Positions 38,842 through 47,682 are shown, counted from the first letter of the stretch. The stretch is 64,000 bases of DNA from Chromobacterium sinusclupearum (GCF_002902845.1 NZ_PPTF01000073.1:301808-365807), one strand, 5' to 3'. Notes: generated from the sequence alone by a model not told the origin. Program-made: numbers and translations.

Positions 38842-40166
38842 ACATGATCAAGCTGCATTCCGTATCCGTCCCGCAAACCGCGCCGCATCCGCCGCTGTTC
38901 GCGCTGCAATCCAACTACGACTACACCGGCAAATACGCGCACCGCGCCCGCGCGGTCGAACGCGCCGCGCTCAGCGTACTGTTCTTCGGCGACCGCATCG
39001 CGCTGCTGCCGCGCAGCCGCAATGGCGTCCGCATCGCCGAGGCGCTGACGCCGTTGCTGGGCTTGATGCCCGACGCCAGCGCGCCTGGCGCGCGGCGTCT
39101 GCCGCTTGACCCGGCCGCGCCGCTGCCAACCCGTCTGCAGCCCTTGCTGGACTTGCCCGCGCGCTTCGATGCCGACCCGCATTTCGGCCTCTACGGCTTC
39201 TTCTGCTATGAGCTGATCCACGCCAAGCTGGGACTGGGCAGCGGCGTGCTGGGCGTGTTCCACCTGCCGGAGAGGCTGATCGTGGACGGCGTGGCCGTGG
39301 ACTATCTGCTCGACCCGGCCGATGCCGGCGGCGAAGCCTGGCCGCTGGCGCTGGGGCCGCTGCTGGACGCCGACGACTTCGCCGCCGGCCGTGGCCAGCC
39401 CTACCCGCGCATGTACGATATCGCCAGCCAGCGCATCGCCGACGGCGCGCTGCGCTCGGTCAACCCCAGCTTCGCCATTCAGCGCCCCTGCGCGCGAGAC
39501 GCCTACCAGATTCACCGCGACCTGCTGCAACGCAATCCCGCTCCGTACAACCTGTATTTCGACGGCGGGGACTTCCAGCTGGCCGGCTCTTCGCCGGCGA
39601 TGTTCCTGCGGCTGCGCGACGGGCGGCTCAGCACCAGCCCGATCTGCGGCACCGTCGCGCGCGGCCGCGATGAAGCCGAAGACCGGCTGCAAGTGGAGAA
39701 ACTGCTGGCGTCGGACAAGGACAAGTTCGAACTGGAAGAATGCGTGCGCGCCGACATCCTGGCCAAGGAGGCCTGCTGCGAAGACATCCGCGTCGACGTA
39801 GCGCGGGAAGTGGAACGCTTCGCCAACGTGTTCCACACCTCGGCCAGCATCAGCGCGCGGCTGAAGCCAGGCAAAACGCTGGCTGACGCCATCTGCGACC
39901 ACCTGTGGCCCGCCACCGTCATCGGCACGCCGGTGGATGCCGCCGCCCGGCTGCTGGCCGAACACGAAACCCGCTACTGGTACGCCGGCGCCTGCGGTTA
40001 TGTTTGCGCCGGCGAGACGGAGCTGGGCACCGTGATCCGCAGCGCGCTGCTGGCGCACGGCATGGCCAGCACCCGCGTGGGCAGCACGTTGAGCGCGCGC
40101 TCCAGCCCGGAACTGGAACGCGGCGAGTTGGAAGCCAAGGCCTCCTTGATCCTGGGGGTGTTGTGA
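38838..40166 (+). CDS. Chorismate-utilising enzyme of the TrpE/PabB superfamily, atypical active site
   Basis: 442 residues. The C-terminal two thirds (about 215-440) are a chorismate-binding domain: GSSPAMFLRL, PICGTVARGRDEAE (268-281), PATVIGTP (358-365), YAGACGYVC and TELGTVIRSALL. TrpE has PIAGT and PabB PIKGT, where the Lys is a nucleophile; here Cys270 is at that position. The DLxRND motif is replaced by ECVRADI, and GAG near the C-terminus by VGS, while SPELERGELEAK keeps the end Glu. The N-terminal FFCYELI segment is of the TrpE/PabB kind. No glutamine amidotransferase gene is adjacent. The product is unknown. It starts at ATG 38838, overlapping the VUT stop. Confidence 0.8.
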   Translation: MNMIKLHSVSVPQTAPHPPLFALQSNYDYTGKYAHRARAVERAALSVLFFGDRIALLPRSRNGVRIAEALTPLLGLMPDASAPGARRLPLDPAAPLPTRLQPLLDLPARFDADPHFGLYGFFCYELIHAKLGLGSGVLGVFHLPERLIVDGVAVDYLLDPADAGGEAWPLALGPLLDADDFAAGRGQPYPRMYDIASQRIADGALRSVNPSFAIQRPCARDAYQIHRDLLQRNPAPYNLYFDGGDFQLAGSSPAMFLRLRDGRLSTSPICGTVARGRDEAEDRLQVEKLLASDKDKFELEECVRADILAKEACCEDIRVDVAREVERFANVFHTSASISARLKPGKTLADAICDHLWPATVIGTPVDAAARLLAEHETRYWYAGACGYVCAGETELGTVIRSALLAHGMASTRVGSTLSARSSPELERGELEAKASLILGVL

Positions 40167-40618
40167 GCGCGCTCACCATAGAAGACATCGACGCCGACTC
40201 GATCACGGTGCGGCTGGTCAACACCGCCCAGACCTATCGCCTCAGCCTGGAGCGGAAGGTGAAGCTGGCCGATCTGCGCGGCCTGCCGCGCGACGAGATC
40301 CTGCTGGCCGGCGTAGTGGCCGGCAAGGTCGCGCGCAAGCGTCCCGCCTTGCTGGCTCAATACGACTTTTCCGATGTCGCCGTCGCCGGCGATTTCCGGC
40401 CGCGGCATGTGGTCTTCGAACACAGCGTCGGCTTTGTCGAAAACGGCGACACGCGAGTGCAGCTGCCGTTCCGCGAATTGCTGGGCAATCTGGACGCCAT
40501 TTCGCGGCTGAGCGACGAGGCGGCGTTTTACCTGGGCTTCAGCTACGCGCTGTTTGCGCTGCCGGGCGAGGCGCTGGCCTTCGGCGACCATCCCCGGCCG
40601 TATCTGAAACTGACATAG
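40163..40618 (+). CDS. Conserved-looking protein of unknown function, last gene of the chorismate operon
   Basis: 151 residues, start GTG at 40163 overlapping the preceding stop (GTGA). The composition is that of a soluble alpha/beta protein: it opens MSALTIEDIDADSITVRLVN, has a basic segment KVARKRPALLAQY, and ends in a helical and aromatic part LSDEAAFYLGFSYALFALPG. No signal peptide, membrane helix or known motif is visible. Its tight coupling to the chorismate enzyme suggests a partner subunit, downstream enzyme or immunity-type function; I cannot choose among these. Confidence 0.7.
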   Translation: MSALTIEDIDADSITVRLVNTAQTYRLSLERKVKLADLRGLPRDEILLAGVVAGKVARKRPALLAQYDFSDVAVAGDFRPRHVVFEHSVGFVENGDTRVQLPFRELLGNLDAISRLSDEAAFYLGFSYALFALPGEALAFGDHPRPYLKLT

Positions 40619-40633
40619 CGGCGAATGGCGCCG

Positions 40634-41656
40634 CTAGCCCAAGGCCAGGCCGCAGGCGGCCTGCGCCCGCTTCCAGTCGAACCACGGCCCAGGATCGGTC
40701 TTGCGGCCCGGCGCGATATGTTCGTGCCCGGTCATGGCCGACAAGGGCAGATGGCGTCTCAGCTCCATGCCCAGCGCCGCCAGCGTGCGGTATTGCGCCT
40801 CGCTGAACGGCTCGAAATCGCAGCCTTCCAGCTCCACGCCGATGGAGAAGTCATTGCACTTGTCGCGGCCGCGCCAGCTGGACACGCCGGCATGCCAGGC
40901 GCGCTTGCCCACCGGCACGAACTGCAGCAGCCGGCCGTCGCGACGGATGAAAAAGTGGGACGACACCCGGAGTTGATGGATGCCTTGATAGTACGGATGC
41001 TCGGCCGGGTCCAGCCGGTTGGCGAACAGCTGCTCCACGCCGGGTCCGCCGTAACGGAACGGCGGCAGGCTGATATTGTGCACCACCAGCAATTCCGGCA
41101 CGCAGCCAGGGCCGCGCTCGTCGCAATTGGGCGACGGCTGCTGCAAGGCGCCGGTCACCCAGCCATCGGCGCCCAGCTTCAACGCCGGCGGCTCGGCCGG
41201 ACGATACTCCAACCGCCACAAGGCCAAGCCATCGGTCGTGGTCCAGCGCTGGGTCTGCACGAATCCGGCCTTGTGGTACAGCGCCAGCGCCGCCTGGTTG
41301 ACTTCCGCGGTGTCCACGCTGCAGCTTGATTCGTCCTGCAGCGCGCGGTTGAGCAAACGGTAGCCCCAGCCCTGTTCCAGATGTTCCGGGTCCACGACCG
41401 TGCGCTCGATGTGGATGCCGCCGTCGGGGCGGCGCGACACCACCACCAGGCCGCGCAGCGCCTCGCCCTCGAACGCGGCCAGGATGCGCTCGCGGCTGGC
41501 GCGCACCGCAGCCAGGTCCGGCCACAGCACCGGCAGGGCCGGATAATTCAGCCACGCCACTTCCAGTTGGTGGGCCGCCAGCTGCACGCGCAGCGCTTCC
41601 CGCGCCAGCCTGTCGTCGGCGCGATCCAGTTCCTTCACTTCGAACGGCAACTGCAT
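40634..41656 (-). CDS. GNAT acetyltransferase fused to AmpD-type N-acetylmuramyl-L-alanine amidase
   Basis: 340 residues. Residues 1-150 form a GNAT domain (acyl-CoA loop around VVDPEHLEQGWGYRLLN, and AALALYHKAGFVQTQRW). Residues about 155-340 are a full AmpD-like amidase: LLVVHNISLPP with the first zinc His, SSHFFIRRDGRLLQFVP, AWHAGVSSWRGRDKCNDFSIG and TGHEHIAPGRKTDPGPWF with the other zinc ligands. AmpD cleaves anhydromuropeptides during cytosolic cell-wall recycling. No signal peptide is seen, which fits the cytosol. The fused GNAT might acetylate a recycling product, but that is inference. Confidence 0.88.
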   Translation of the reverse strand: MQLPFEVKELDRADDRLAREALRVQLAAHQLEVAWLNYPALPVLWPDLAAVRASRERILAAFEGEALRGLVVVSRRPDGGIHIERTVVDPEHLEQGWGYRLLNRALQDESSCSVDTAEVNQAALALYHKAGFVQTQRWTTTDGLALWRLEYRPAEPPALKLGADGWVTGALQQPSPNCDERGPGCVPELLVVHNISLPPFRYGGPGVEQLFANRLDPAEHPYYQGIHQLRVSSHFFIRRDGRLLQFVPVGKRAWHAGVSSWRGRDKCNDFSIGVELEGCDFEPFSEAQYRTLAALGMELRRHLPLSAMTGHEHIAPGRKTDPGPWFDWKRAQAACGLALG

Positions 41657-41859
41657 GCTATTCCCTTGTTTTCCGCGCCGGATTCGCTCCGCGAAAATCC
41701 GGCTTGTGTTCCATCGCGCAAAGCGGTATCAAGAACATGCGCAGCAGGCGCGCACGCCACCTGCCATTATGACGGACAGTTTGCACTTGAGGCACGTCAT
41801 GTCCTGGGCCTGAACTGTGCGGCACAATCTTGATTGACTCAATATGCTGGAGACCCCAC

Positions 41860-42390
41860 ATGCTCACGCTCAACACTATGGGCGCCAATCCCTCGCCCAG
41901 CTTCGATCAGCCGCTGGAAATGCTGCTGGCCTGCCATGACAAGATTCGCCGTTTCTGCGACCTGCTGGACAAACTGCCGCCGTATATCGAGGAAAATGGC
42001 GTCGACGAAGCCGCCCGCAACACCATAGACGACGTGGTGCGCTATTTCGACATCGCCGGCCCCGCCCATCATACCGATGAAGAAGAAGAACTGTTTCCGC
42101 TGATCGAGGAGCGGATTCCCACCGCCGCCTCGCGGCTGGAGCAATTATCGGCCGAGCATGGCTACCTGCATTCGTGCTGGAACGCCATCCGCGACGATCT
42201 GGTCGCGCTGCGCGACGGCCGCATCAAGCAGATCAGCAAGAACGAATTGCAGGAGTTCGCCCGCCAGTACCGCGATCACGCCGCGACCGAAGAAGCCTGG
42301 CTGTTTCCCGCCGCCGCCAGCACGCTAAGCCCGGAAGAGCTGAAGCTGGCCGGCGCCCGCATGGCCACGCGCCGGGCCGAAGCCGCCTGA
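41860..42390 (+). CDS. Hemerythrin HHE cation-binding domain protein
   Basis: 176 residues, four-helix HHE bundle. Metal-binding residues lie in LLACHDKIRRF, AHHTDEEEELFPLIEER, LSAEHGYLH and YRDHAATEEAWLFPAA, the regular spacing of bacterial hemerythrin-like proteins, which bind a di-iron site and may sense or store oxygen or nitric oxide. ATG 41860 has GGAG 7 nt upstream; earlier and later ATGs are weaker. Monocistronic with its own terminator. Confidence 0.9.
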   Translation: MLTLNTMGANPSPSFDQPLEMLLACHDKIRRFCDLLDKLPPYIEENGVDEAARNTIDDVVRYFDIAGPAHHTDEEEELFPLIEERIPTAASRLEQLSAEHGYLHSCWNAIRDDLVALRDGRIKQISKNELQEFARQYRDHAATEEAWLFPAAASTLSPEELKLAGARMATRRAEAA

Positions 42391-42412
42391 ACCCTCGCGT
42401 CGCTCCAAACAA

Positions 42413-42444
42413 AACGGGTTGCCCGCTCACGCCGGCAACCCGTT
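42413..42444. terminator. Terminator-like hairpin between the hemerythrin gene and tal
   Basis: AACGGGTTGCC (42413-42423) pairs perfectly with GGCAACCCGTT (42434-42444), 10-nt loop. The A run before it becomes a short U tract for the minus-strand tal transcript. It lies between convergent genes, so it may serve both. Confidence 0.75.
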
Positions 42445-42465
42445 GTTACAACCGTCCGCGCGGGC

Positions 42466-43527
42466 TTAGGCGGTGAGCTTCAGCAACTGGGCGAATGCAT
42501 CCTCGAACAGCTTCAGACCATCCTGCTGCAGCTTCTCGCCGGCGGCGCTCAGGTCGATGCCCGCGGCCTCCACTTCGGCCAACAGCGCCTTGGCCTGCTC
42601 CATGCCTTGCGGCAGCGTCAGCGCGGCGTTGCCATGATCGCGGAAGCAGCTCAGCGTGGCGTCCGGCACGGTATTGACGGTTTCGTCGCCGATCAGGCTC
42701 TCCACGTACAGCACGTCGCTGTAAGCGGCGTTCTTGGTGCCGGTGGAAGCCCACAGCAGGAACTGCGGACGGGCACCGGCGGCGCGCAGCTTGGCGAACT
42801 CTTCGCCGTGGAAGCGCTCCTGGTAACGGGCGTAAGCCGCCTTGGACAAGGCGATGGCCACCTTGCCCTTGTGCGGCTCGGCCACTTGCGGGTCGAGCAG
42901 GCTGTCTACGCGCGACAGGAAGAAACTGGCCACTGCCTTGACGCCGGCCACCGGCTTGCCGTCGGCCAGGCGCGCGGACAGGCCGGCGATATAGGCATCC
43001 CACACCGCTTCCACCTGCGGCAGCGAGAACAGCAGCGTGATGTTGACGTTGACGCCTTCGCGGGTCAGCTGCTGGAAGGCGCGGATGCCTTCTGCAGTGG
43101 CCGGAATCTTGATCATCGCGTTGGCGCGGCCGATTTCGGCCCACAGACGGCGCGCGGCGGCCAGGGTGCCGGCTTCGTCGCGCGACAGCTCCGGCGACAC
43201 TTCCAGGCTGACGTAGCCGTCATTGCCCTGGCTGGCCTCGTATTGCGGCTGCAGCAGATCGCAGGCGGCCTGGATATCGGCCACCACCAGTTTCTCGTAG
43301 CGCGCTTCGGCGGACAGCCCGGCGTCCTGCTTCAGCACCGCCAGCTCGCCCTGATAGCTCGCGTCGGTGCTGATCGCCTTGTAGAAGATGGCCGGATTGG
43401 AGGTCACGCCGGCGATGCCGTCGTCGGCCAGCAGGCGCGACAGTTCGCCGGAGGCGATCAGTTCACGGGACAGATTGTCCAGCCAGATGCGCTGGCCGAA
43501 CGGACGAATGGCTTGCAAACGATTCAT
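42466..43527 (-). CDS. tal: Transaldolase, long form
   Basis: 353 residues, the Tal family found in many betaproteobacteria and cyanobacteria. It transfers a dihydroxyacetone unit between sugar phosphates in the pentose phosphate pathway. IWLDNLSRELI at the start, GVTSNPAIFYKAI, and the Schiff-base Lys in ANAMIKIPATAEG are visible. ATG 43527. Distinct from the FSA-like protein at 22 kb. Confidence 0.95.
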   Translation of the reverse strand: MNRLQAIRPFGQRIWLDNLSRELIASGELSRLLADDGIAGVTSNPAIFYKAISTDASYQGELAVLKQDAGLSAEARYEKLVVADIQAACDLLQPQYEASQGNDGYVSLEVSPELSRDEAGTLAAARRLWAEIGRANAMIKIPATAEGIRAFQQLTREGVNVNITLLFSLPQVEAVWDAYIAGLSARLADGKPVAGVKAVASFFLSRVDSLLDPQVAEPHKGKVAIALSKAAYARYQERFHGEEFAKLRAAGARPQFLLWASTGTKNAAYSDVLYVESLIGDETVNTVPDATLSCFRDHGNAALTLPQGMEQAKALLAEVEAAGIDLSAAGEKLQQDGLKLFEDAFAQLLKLTA

Positions 43528-43583
43528 GGTGAGGCGTCCAGAGGGAATTGCTTGAGGTAAAGACAGACATCGTAGCGCGCCGC

Positions 43584-43616
43584 AACCGCCGCGCCAAGAA
43601 AATTGTCGCGGCGGTT
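43584..43616. repeat. 10-bp stem-loop between tal and phoR
   Basis: AACCGCCGCG (43584-43593) pairs with CGCGGCGGTT (43607-43616) around a 13-nt loop. No U tract. It lies between the phoR stop and the tal start and may partly separate the two transcripts. Confidence 0.5.
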
Positions 43617-43635
43617 TGCGCTGGATCGAACGGGA

Positions 43636-44943
43636 TCAGGCGGCCTGGCTGTCGTTGCGGCGTTCGCGCGGGAACACCACGCTGAAGGTGCTGCCCTTGT
43701 CCGGCTCGCTCTTGATCTCCAGCCGGGCATGATGCCGCGCCAGCACGTGCTTGACGATGGCAAGGCCCAGGCCGGTGCCGCCGCTGCCGCGGGAGCGGCC
43801 TCGGTCCACGCGGTAAAAACGCTCGGTCAGCCGCGGGATGTGCTCGCGCGGAATGCCGATGCCGGTGTCGCTGACCGAGAAGCGCAGCTGATCGCCCTCG
43901 TCCTGCCAGGCCAGCGTGATGCTGCCGCCTTCCGGCGTGTAGCGCACGGCATTGGACACCAGATTGCCGAAGGCGGAATGCAGCTCCTGGCTGCTGCCCC
44001 ACAGGCCGCAATCGCAGTTGCGCAGCAGCTTGACCTGATGGCGGCCCTGCGACAGCCCTTCGGCCTCCACCATCAGCGTGTCCAGCATGTCTCGCATGTC
44101 CACCCGCTCGGAATTGACCGCCTTCGGGCTGTTTTCCAGCTTGGACAGCGTCAGCAGGTCTTCCACCAGGCTCTGCATCCGCCGCGACTGCTCCATCATC
44201 ATCGGCAGGAACTGGCGGAACATTTGGTCGTTCACCTCGGGCATGTCGCTGAGCGTCTCCAGAAAGCCGCCCACCACGGTCAACGGGGTGCGCAACTCAT
44301 GCGAAACGTTGGCGACGAAGTCGCGGTGCACCGTCTGCACCCGCTCCAACTGGGTGATGTCGCGCGTCAAAAGCAGTTTGCGGGTGGAGTCGAACGGCAC
44401 CAATTGCAGCGAGATCACCAGCTCGCGCGGCTGGCTGAAGGTCAGCATCAGCGGCTGGCTGAAACTGGCGTTCTTCATATACGCATGGAAGGCCGGCTGG
44501 CGGATCAGGTTGAGAATCTGGTTGCCGACGTCGCGCTTGCGGTCCAGCCCCAGATGCTCCACCGCCATCGGATTGATCCACTCGATGCGGTCCAGCTCGT
44601 CCAGCACCACCACGCCGTCCGGCATCGCCTCGCCGGCGTTGATGAAGCGCTCCAGCACATGGGTGAGCTTTTTCTTGCTCTGGCTTTGCGTGCGCATGGT
44701 GCGGTACAGCGTCATGAACACGGTATGCCAGACGCCGAAGCCGTCCGGCACCCGCTCCGGCACCGGATGGCGCAGCCAGCGCATCAGCAACGCGATGTGA
44801 TACAGATTGAAAGCGAGCCAGGCGCCCAGGCAAATCGCCAGCGCCAGCATCGCGGCGTCGGCCGATGATGAGACCCAGAAACCGCAGCTGATGACCGTGA
44901 TGGTCACCAGCCACAGGGCGGTGCGTTGCAGGAATTCACGCAT
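43636..44943 (-). CDS. phoR: Phosphate regulon sensor kinase PhoR
   Basis: 435 residues. Two N-terminal membrane helices (about 9-30 and 32-50) without a large periplasmic loop, a PAS-like domain (about 95-200), then HisKA with the phospho-acceptor His in FVANVSHELRTPLT and a HATPase domain with NLVSNAVRYT, DTGIGIPREH and GTGLGLAIVKH. This layout is that of PhoR, which with the Pst transporter senses phosphate and phosphorylates PhoB. It follows phoB after 6 nt. Confidence 0.95.
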   Translation of the reverse strand: MREFLQRTALWLVTITVISCGFWVSSSADAAMLALAICLGAWLAFNLYHIALLMRWLRHPVPERVPDGFGVWHTVFMTLYRTMRTQSQSKKKLTHVLERFINAGEAMPDGVVVLDELDRIEWINPMAVEHLGLDRKRDVGNQILNLIRQPAFHAYMKNASFSQPLMLTFSQPRELVISLQLVPFDSTRKLLLTRDITQLERVQTVHRDFVANVSHELRTPLTVVGGFLETLSDMPEVNDQMFRQFLPMMMEQSRRMQSLVEDLLTLSKLENSPKAVNSERVDMRDMLDTLMVEAEGLSQGRHQVKLLRNCDCGLWGSSQELHSAFGNLVSNAVRYTPEGGSITLAWQDEGDQLRFSVSDTGIGIPREHIPRLTERFYRVDRGRSRGSGGTGLGLAIVKHVLARHHARLEIKSEPDKGSTFSVVFPRERRNDSQAA

Positions 44944-44949
44944 CGCGGC

Positions 44950-45639
44950 CTACTGCTGCACGGAGAAACGGTAGCCGGTGCCGCGAACCGTCTGGATCAG
45001 TCCGTCGTGCTTGGTACCTTCCAGCGCGCTGCGCAGACGGCGGATGTGCACGTCCACGGTGCGCTCCTCGACGAAGACGTGGTCGCCCCACACCTGATCC
45101 AGCAACTGGGCGCGCGAATGGACGCGCTCGGGGTGGGTCATAAAGAAATGCAGCAGGCGGAACTCGGTCGGACCCAGGTCGATCACATTGCCGTGACCGG
45201 TGACGCGGTGGGTCACCGGGTCCAGGCGCAGGCCCTGCACATCGACGGCGTCGTCGGTCATCTGCGGCGCGCGGCGGCGCAGCACCGCCTTGATGCGAGC
45301 CAGCAGTTCGCGCGGCGAAAACGGCTTGGTGATATAGTCGTCGGCGCCGGTTTCCAGGCCGATGATCTTGTCCTGCTCGTCCGAGCGGGCGGTCAACATG
45401 ATGATGGGGATATGGCGGGTGCGCTCGTCGGCGCGCAGGCGCTTGGCCACATCCACGCCGCTGGCGCCGGGCAGCATCCAGTCCAGCAACACCAGGTCCG
45501 GCAGCGCGTTCCTCACCAGCGTCAGCGCCGCCTCGGCGGTGCCAGCGCGCAGCACATGATGGCCGGCCTGGGCCAGGTTGAAGGCGATCAGCTCCTGAAT
45601 CGCCGGTTCGTCTTCCACGAGCAAGATATTGGCGGCCAT
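44950..45639 (-). CDS. phoB: Phosphate regulon response regulator PhoB
   Basis: 229 residues: receiver domain with the phosphorylation site Asp in DLVLLDWMLPG and the acidic pair VEDEPAIQ, then an OmpR/PhoB winged helix with RVHSRAQLLDQVWG and RTVDVHIRRLRSAL. It controls phosphate-starvation genes through Pho boxes. First gene of phoBR. No convincing Pho box was recognised in the 130 nt upstream. Confidence 0.96.
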   Translation of the reverse strand: MAANILLVEDEPAIQELIAFNLAQAGHHVLRAGTAEAALTLVRNALPDLVLLDWMLPGASGVDVAKRLRADERTRHIPIIMLTARSDEQDKIIGLETGADDYITKPFSPRELLARIKAVLRRRAPQMTDDAVDVQGLRLDPVTHRVTGHGNVIDLGPTEFRLLHFFMTHPERVHSRAQLLDQVWGDHVFVEERTVDVHIRRLRSALEGTKHDGLIQTVRGTGYRFSVQQ

Positions 45640-45762
45640 ATTCGGCTATCCTCGGTTTGATTTTGTGGCAAGGATACAAACGCCAGATGACACTAATATG
45701 ACATGTCTTGAAACGTTCGCGAGCATTGTGCCGCATCCTTGCAGGAAGTTCCATGACCGCCA

Positions 45763-45794
45763 AAAAAAACGGGTCTGCCGCTGCGGCAGACCCG
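45763..45794 (-). terminator. Strong minus-strand intrinsic terminator
   Basis: On the minus strand CGGGTCTGCC, a 5-nt loop and GGCAGACCCG (45770-45794) form a perfect 10-bp stem followed by eight U. The nearest annotated minus-strand gene upstream (gap) has its own terminator, so this one most likely ends a short RNA made from the phoB-lrp spacer. Confidence 0.88.
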
Positions 45795-45859
45795 GAATGG
45801 TCGTCGTCAAAACATTGATCTGACAAGAGACCAGGGACAAAGAGATCACCAGGACAGTC

Positions 45860-45889
45860 TCAAATGAGGGGGTCGAGCGACACGCTCAT
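45860..45889 (-). CDS. Possible 9-residue peptide MSVSLDPLI
   Basis: Its ATG (45887-45889) overlaps the stop of the 13-residue frame in an ATGA arrangement, as in translationally coupled genes. The frame is too short for codon-usage evidence. It could be chance; the coupling and the preceding good ribosome-binding site are the only support. Confidence 0.2.
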   Translation of the reverse strand: MSVSLDPLI

Positions 45890-45927
45890 CCGCAACCAAT
45901 CTTGGAGAGGAACAGGAGGCGGGACAT
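45886..45927 (-). CDS. Possible 13-residue peptide MSRLLFLSKIGCG
   Basis: The ATG at 45927 has AGGAG 8 nt upstream, a better ribosome-binding site than many genes in this window. The frame ends in TGA overlapping the next mini-ORF's ATG. It sits inside the candidate small RNA. Translation is plausible but unproven. Confidence 0.3.
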   Translation of the reverse strand: MSRLLFLSKIGCG

Positions 45928-45959
45928 GCCGCCTGCTCCTGATTACGGGGTGCATTCTA

Positions 45960-45977
45960 CGTAGCAATTCCGCTACG
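45960..45977. promoter_or_regulatory. Inverted repeat CGTAGC-N6-GCTACG, candidate Lrp/AsnC site
   Basis: Perfect 6-bp arms with an AATTCC centre. It lies in the presumed -35/-10 spacer of the minus-strand small RNA and about 80 nt upstream of the Lrp-type gene. Its TAG..CTA arms with an AT-containing centre resemble Lrp-family boxes, though the spacing is one base short of the E. coli consensus. It is a candidate shared operator. Confidence 0.45.
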
Positions 45978-46058
45978 CGAGCATAAAAATCGAAGGATTT
46001 TTTCTATTTTCACCTTCGTTTGCCTGTTTCTTTCAACATTCCACCTTACAATCAAAAC

Positions 46059-46502
46059 ATGGACAGATTTGATCGAAAAATCCTTGCCGCACTGCATGAA
46101 AATGCCAGGATCAGCTTCGCCGAATTGGCGCGGCGCGTGAACCTGTCGGCGCCGGCGGTGGCGGACCGCGTGGCCAAGCTGGAACAGACCGGCGTGATCA
46201 CCGGCTACCGCGCGCAGATCGACCCAGCACGGGTCGGCCTGCCGATTTCCTGCCTGATCGAATTGACAGTCAAGCACCTGGAGTACTACGTGGTGGTAGA
46301 CGAAATCCGCAACACGCCGGAGGTGATCGAATGCGCGTCCATCACCGGCACCAGCGGCCTGATGATCAAGGTGGCGGTGGACACCATGCCCGCACTGCAG
46401 GCCCTGATCGCGCGGCTGATGCAGTTTGGCGATACCAAAACCTCCATCATCATCGATACGCCGGTAGCGCCGCGCATGCCCGCGCTGCACGAAGACGAAT
46501 GA
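46059..46502 (+). CDS. Lrp/AsnC family transcriptional regulator
   Basis: 147 residues. The N-terminal HTH (RKILAALHENARISFAELAR, then VNLSAPAVADRVAKLEQTGVI) is followed by a C-terminal RAM domain (about 65-140) that in this family binds amino acids and mediates oligomerisation. ATG 46059 (MDRFDRKILAAL) is used; it lacks a good Shine-Dalgarno. The target genes are unknown; an inverted repeat upstream suggests autoregulation. It converges with gap. Confidence 0.92.
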   Translation: MDRFDRKILAALHENARISFAELARRVNLSAPAVADRVAKLEQTGVITGYRAQIDPARVGLPISCLIELTVKHLEYYVVVDEIRNTPEVIECASITGTSGLMIKVAVDTMPALQALIARLMQFGDTKTSIIIDTPVAPRMPALHEDE

Positions 46503-46536
46503 AAAAACGGCCGGGGCCCTTGCGGGCGCCAGCCGG
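46502..46536 (-). terminator. Intrinsic terminator of gap
   Basis: On the minus strand a GC-rich imperfect stem (CGGC..GGGC-GCAA-GCCC..GCCG, 46508-46535 on the plus strand) is followed by six U. It begins directly at the stop codon of the Lrp gene, so the two convergent genes share the space. Confidence 0.75.
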
Positions 46537-46569
46537 AACAGAGAACAACTCTCCCTTACTCGATCAGGC

Positions 46570-47583
<1,014 letters not shown>

Positions 47584-47682
47584 TCAGCTTGTGACAGCTC
47601 AATGAATGATTCGATGGTGGTAACGACGCCATCGAAATAGCGAATTCGGATCGCGGCCAAGGCCGCGCATGCCCTTAATAAA

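Larger units (their letters stand above)
45763..45947 (-). ncRNA. Candidate small RNA, about 185 nt
   Basis: Inferred from a -10-like TAGAAT (complement at 45954-45959), which places a start near 45947, and a strong terminator ending at 45763. The RNA would contain a GC-rich AGGAG/CTCCT-type hairpin near the 5' end, a small GAGCG-UGU-CGCUC hairpin, and the terminator stem. The -35 region is poor, so an activator may be needed. It matches no family that I recognise; 6S RNA was considered and not supported. It may be a leader or dual-function RNA, because it holds two mini-ORFs. Confidence 0.5.
45640..46058. other. Region between phoB and the Lrp gene
   Basis: 419 nt. The first 120 nt hold the phoB promoter. 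Next comes a minus-strand intrinsic terminator (45763-45794), which has no annotated minus-strand gene just upstream, a segment with two tiny coupled reading frames, a promoter-like box and an 18-bp inverted repeat, and then the AT-rich leader of the Lrp gene. I interpret the middle part as a small RNA gene; the parts are listed separately. Confidence 0.6.

Noticed and set aside
45763..45947. 6S RNA as identity of the small RNA
   Set aside because: Length is similar, but the 3' end is a separate intrinsic terminator hairpin and I see no long closing stem with a central bubble.
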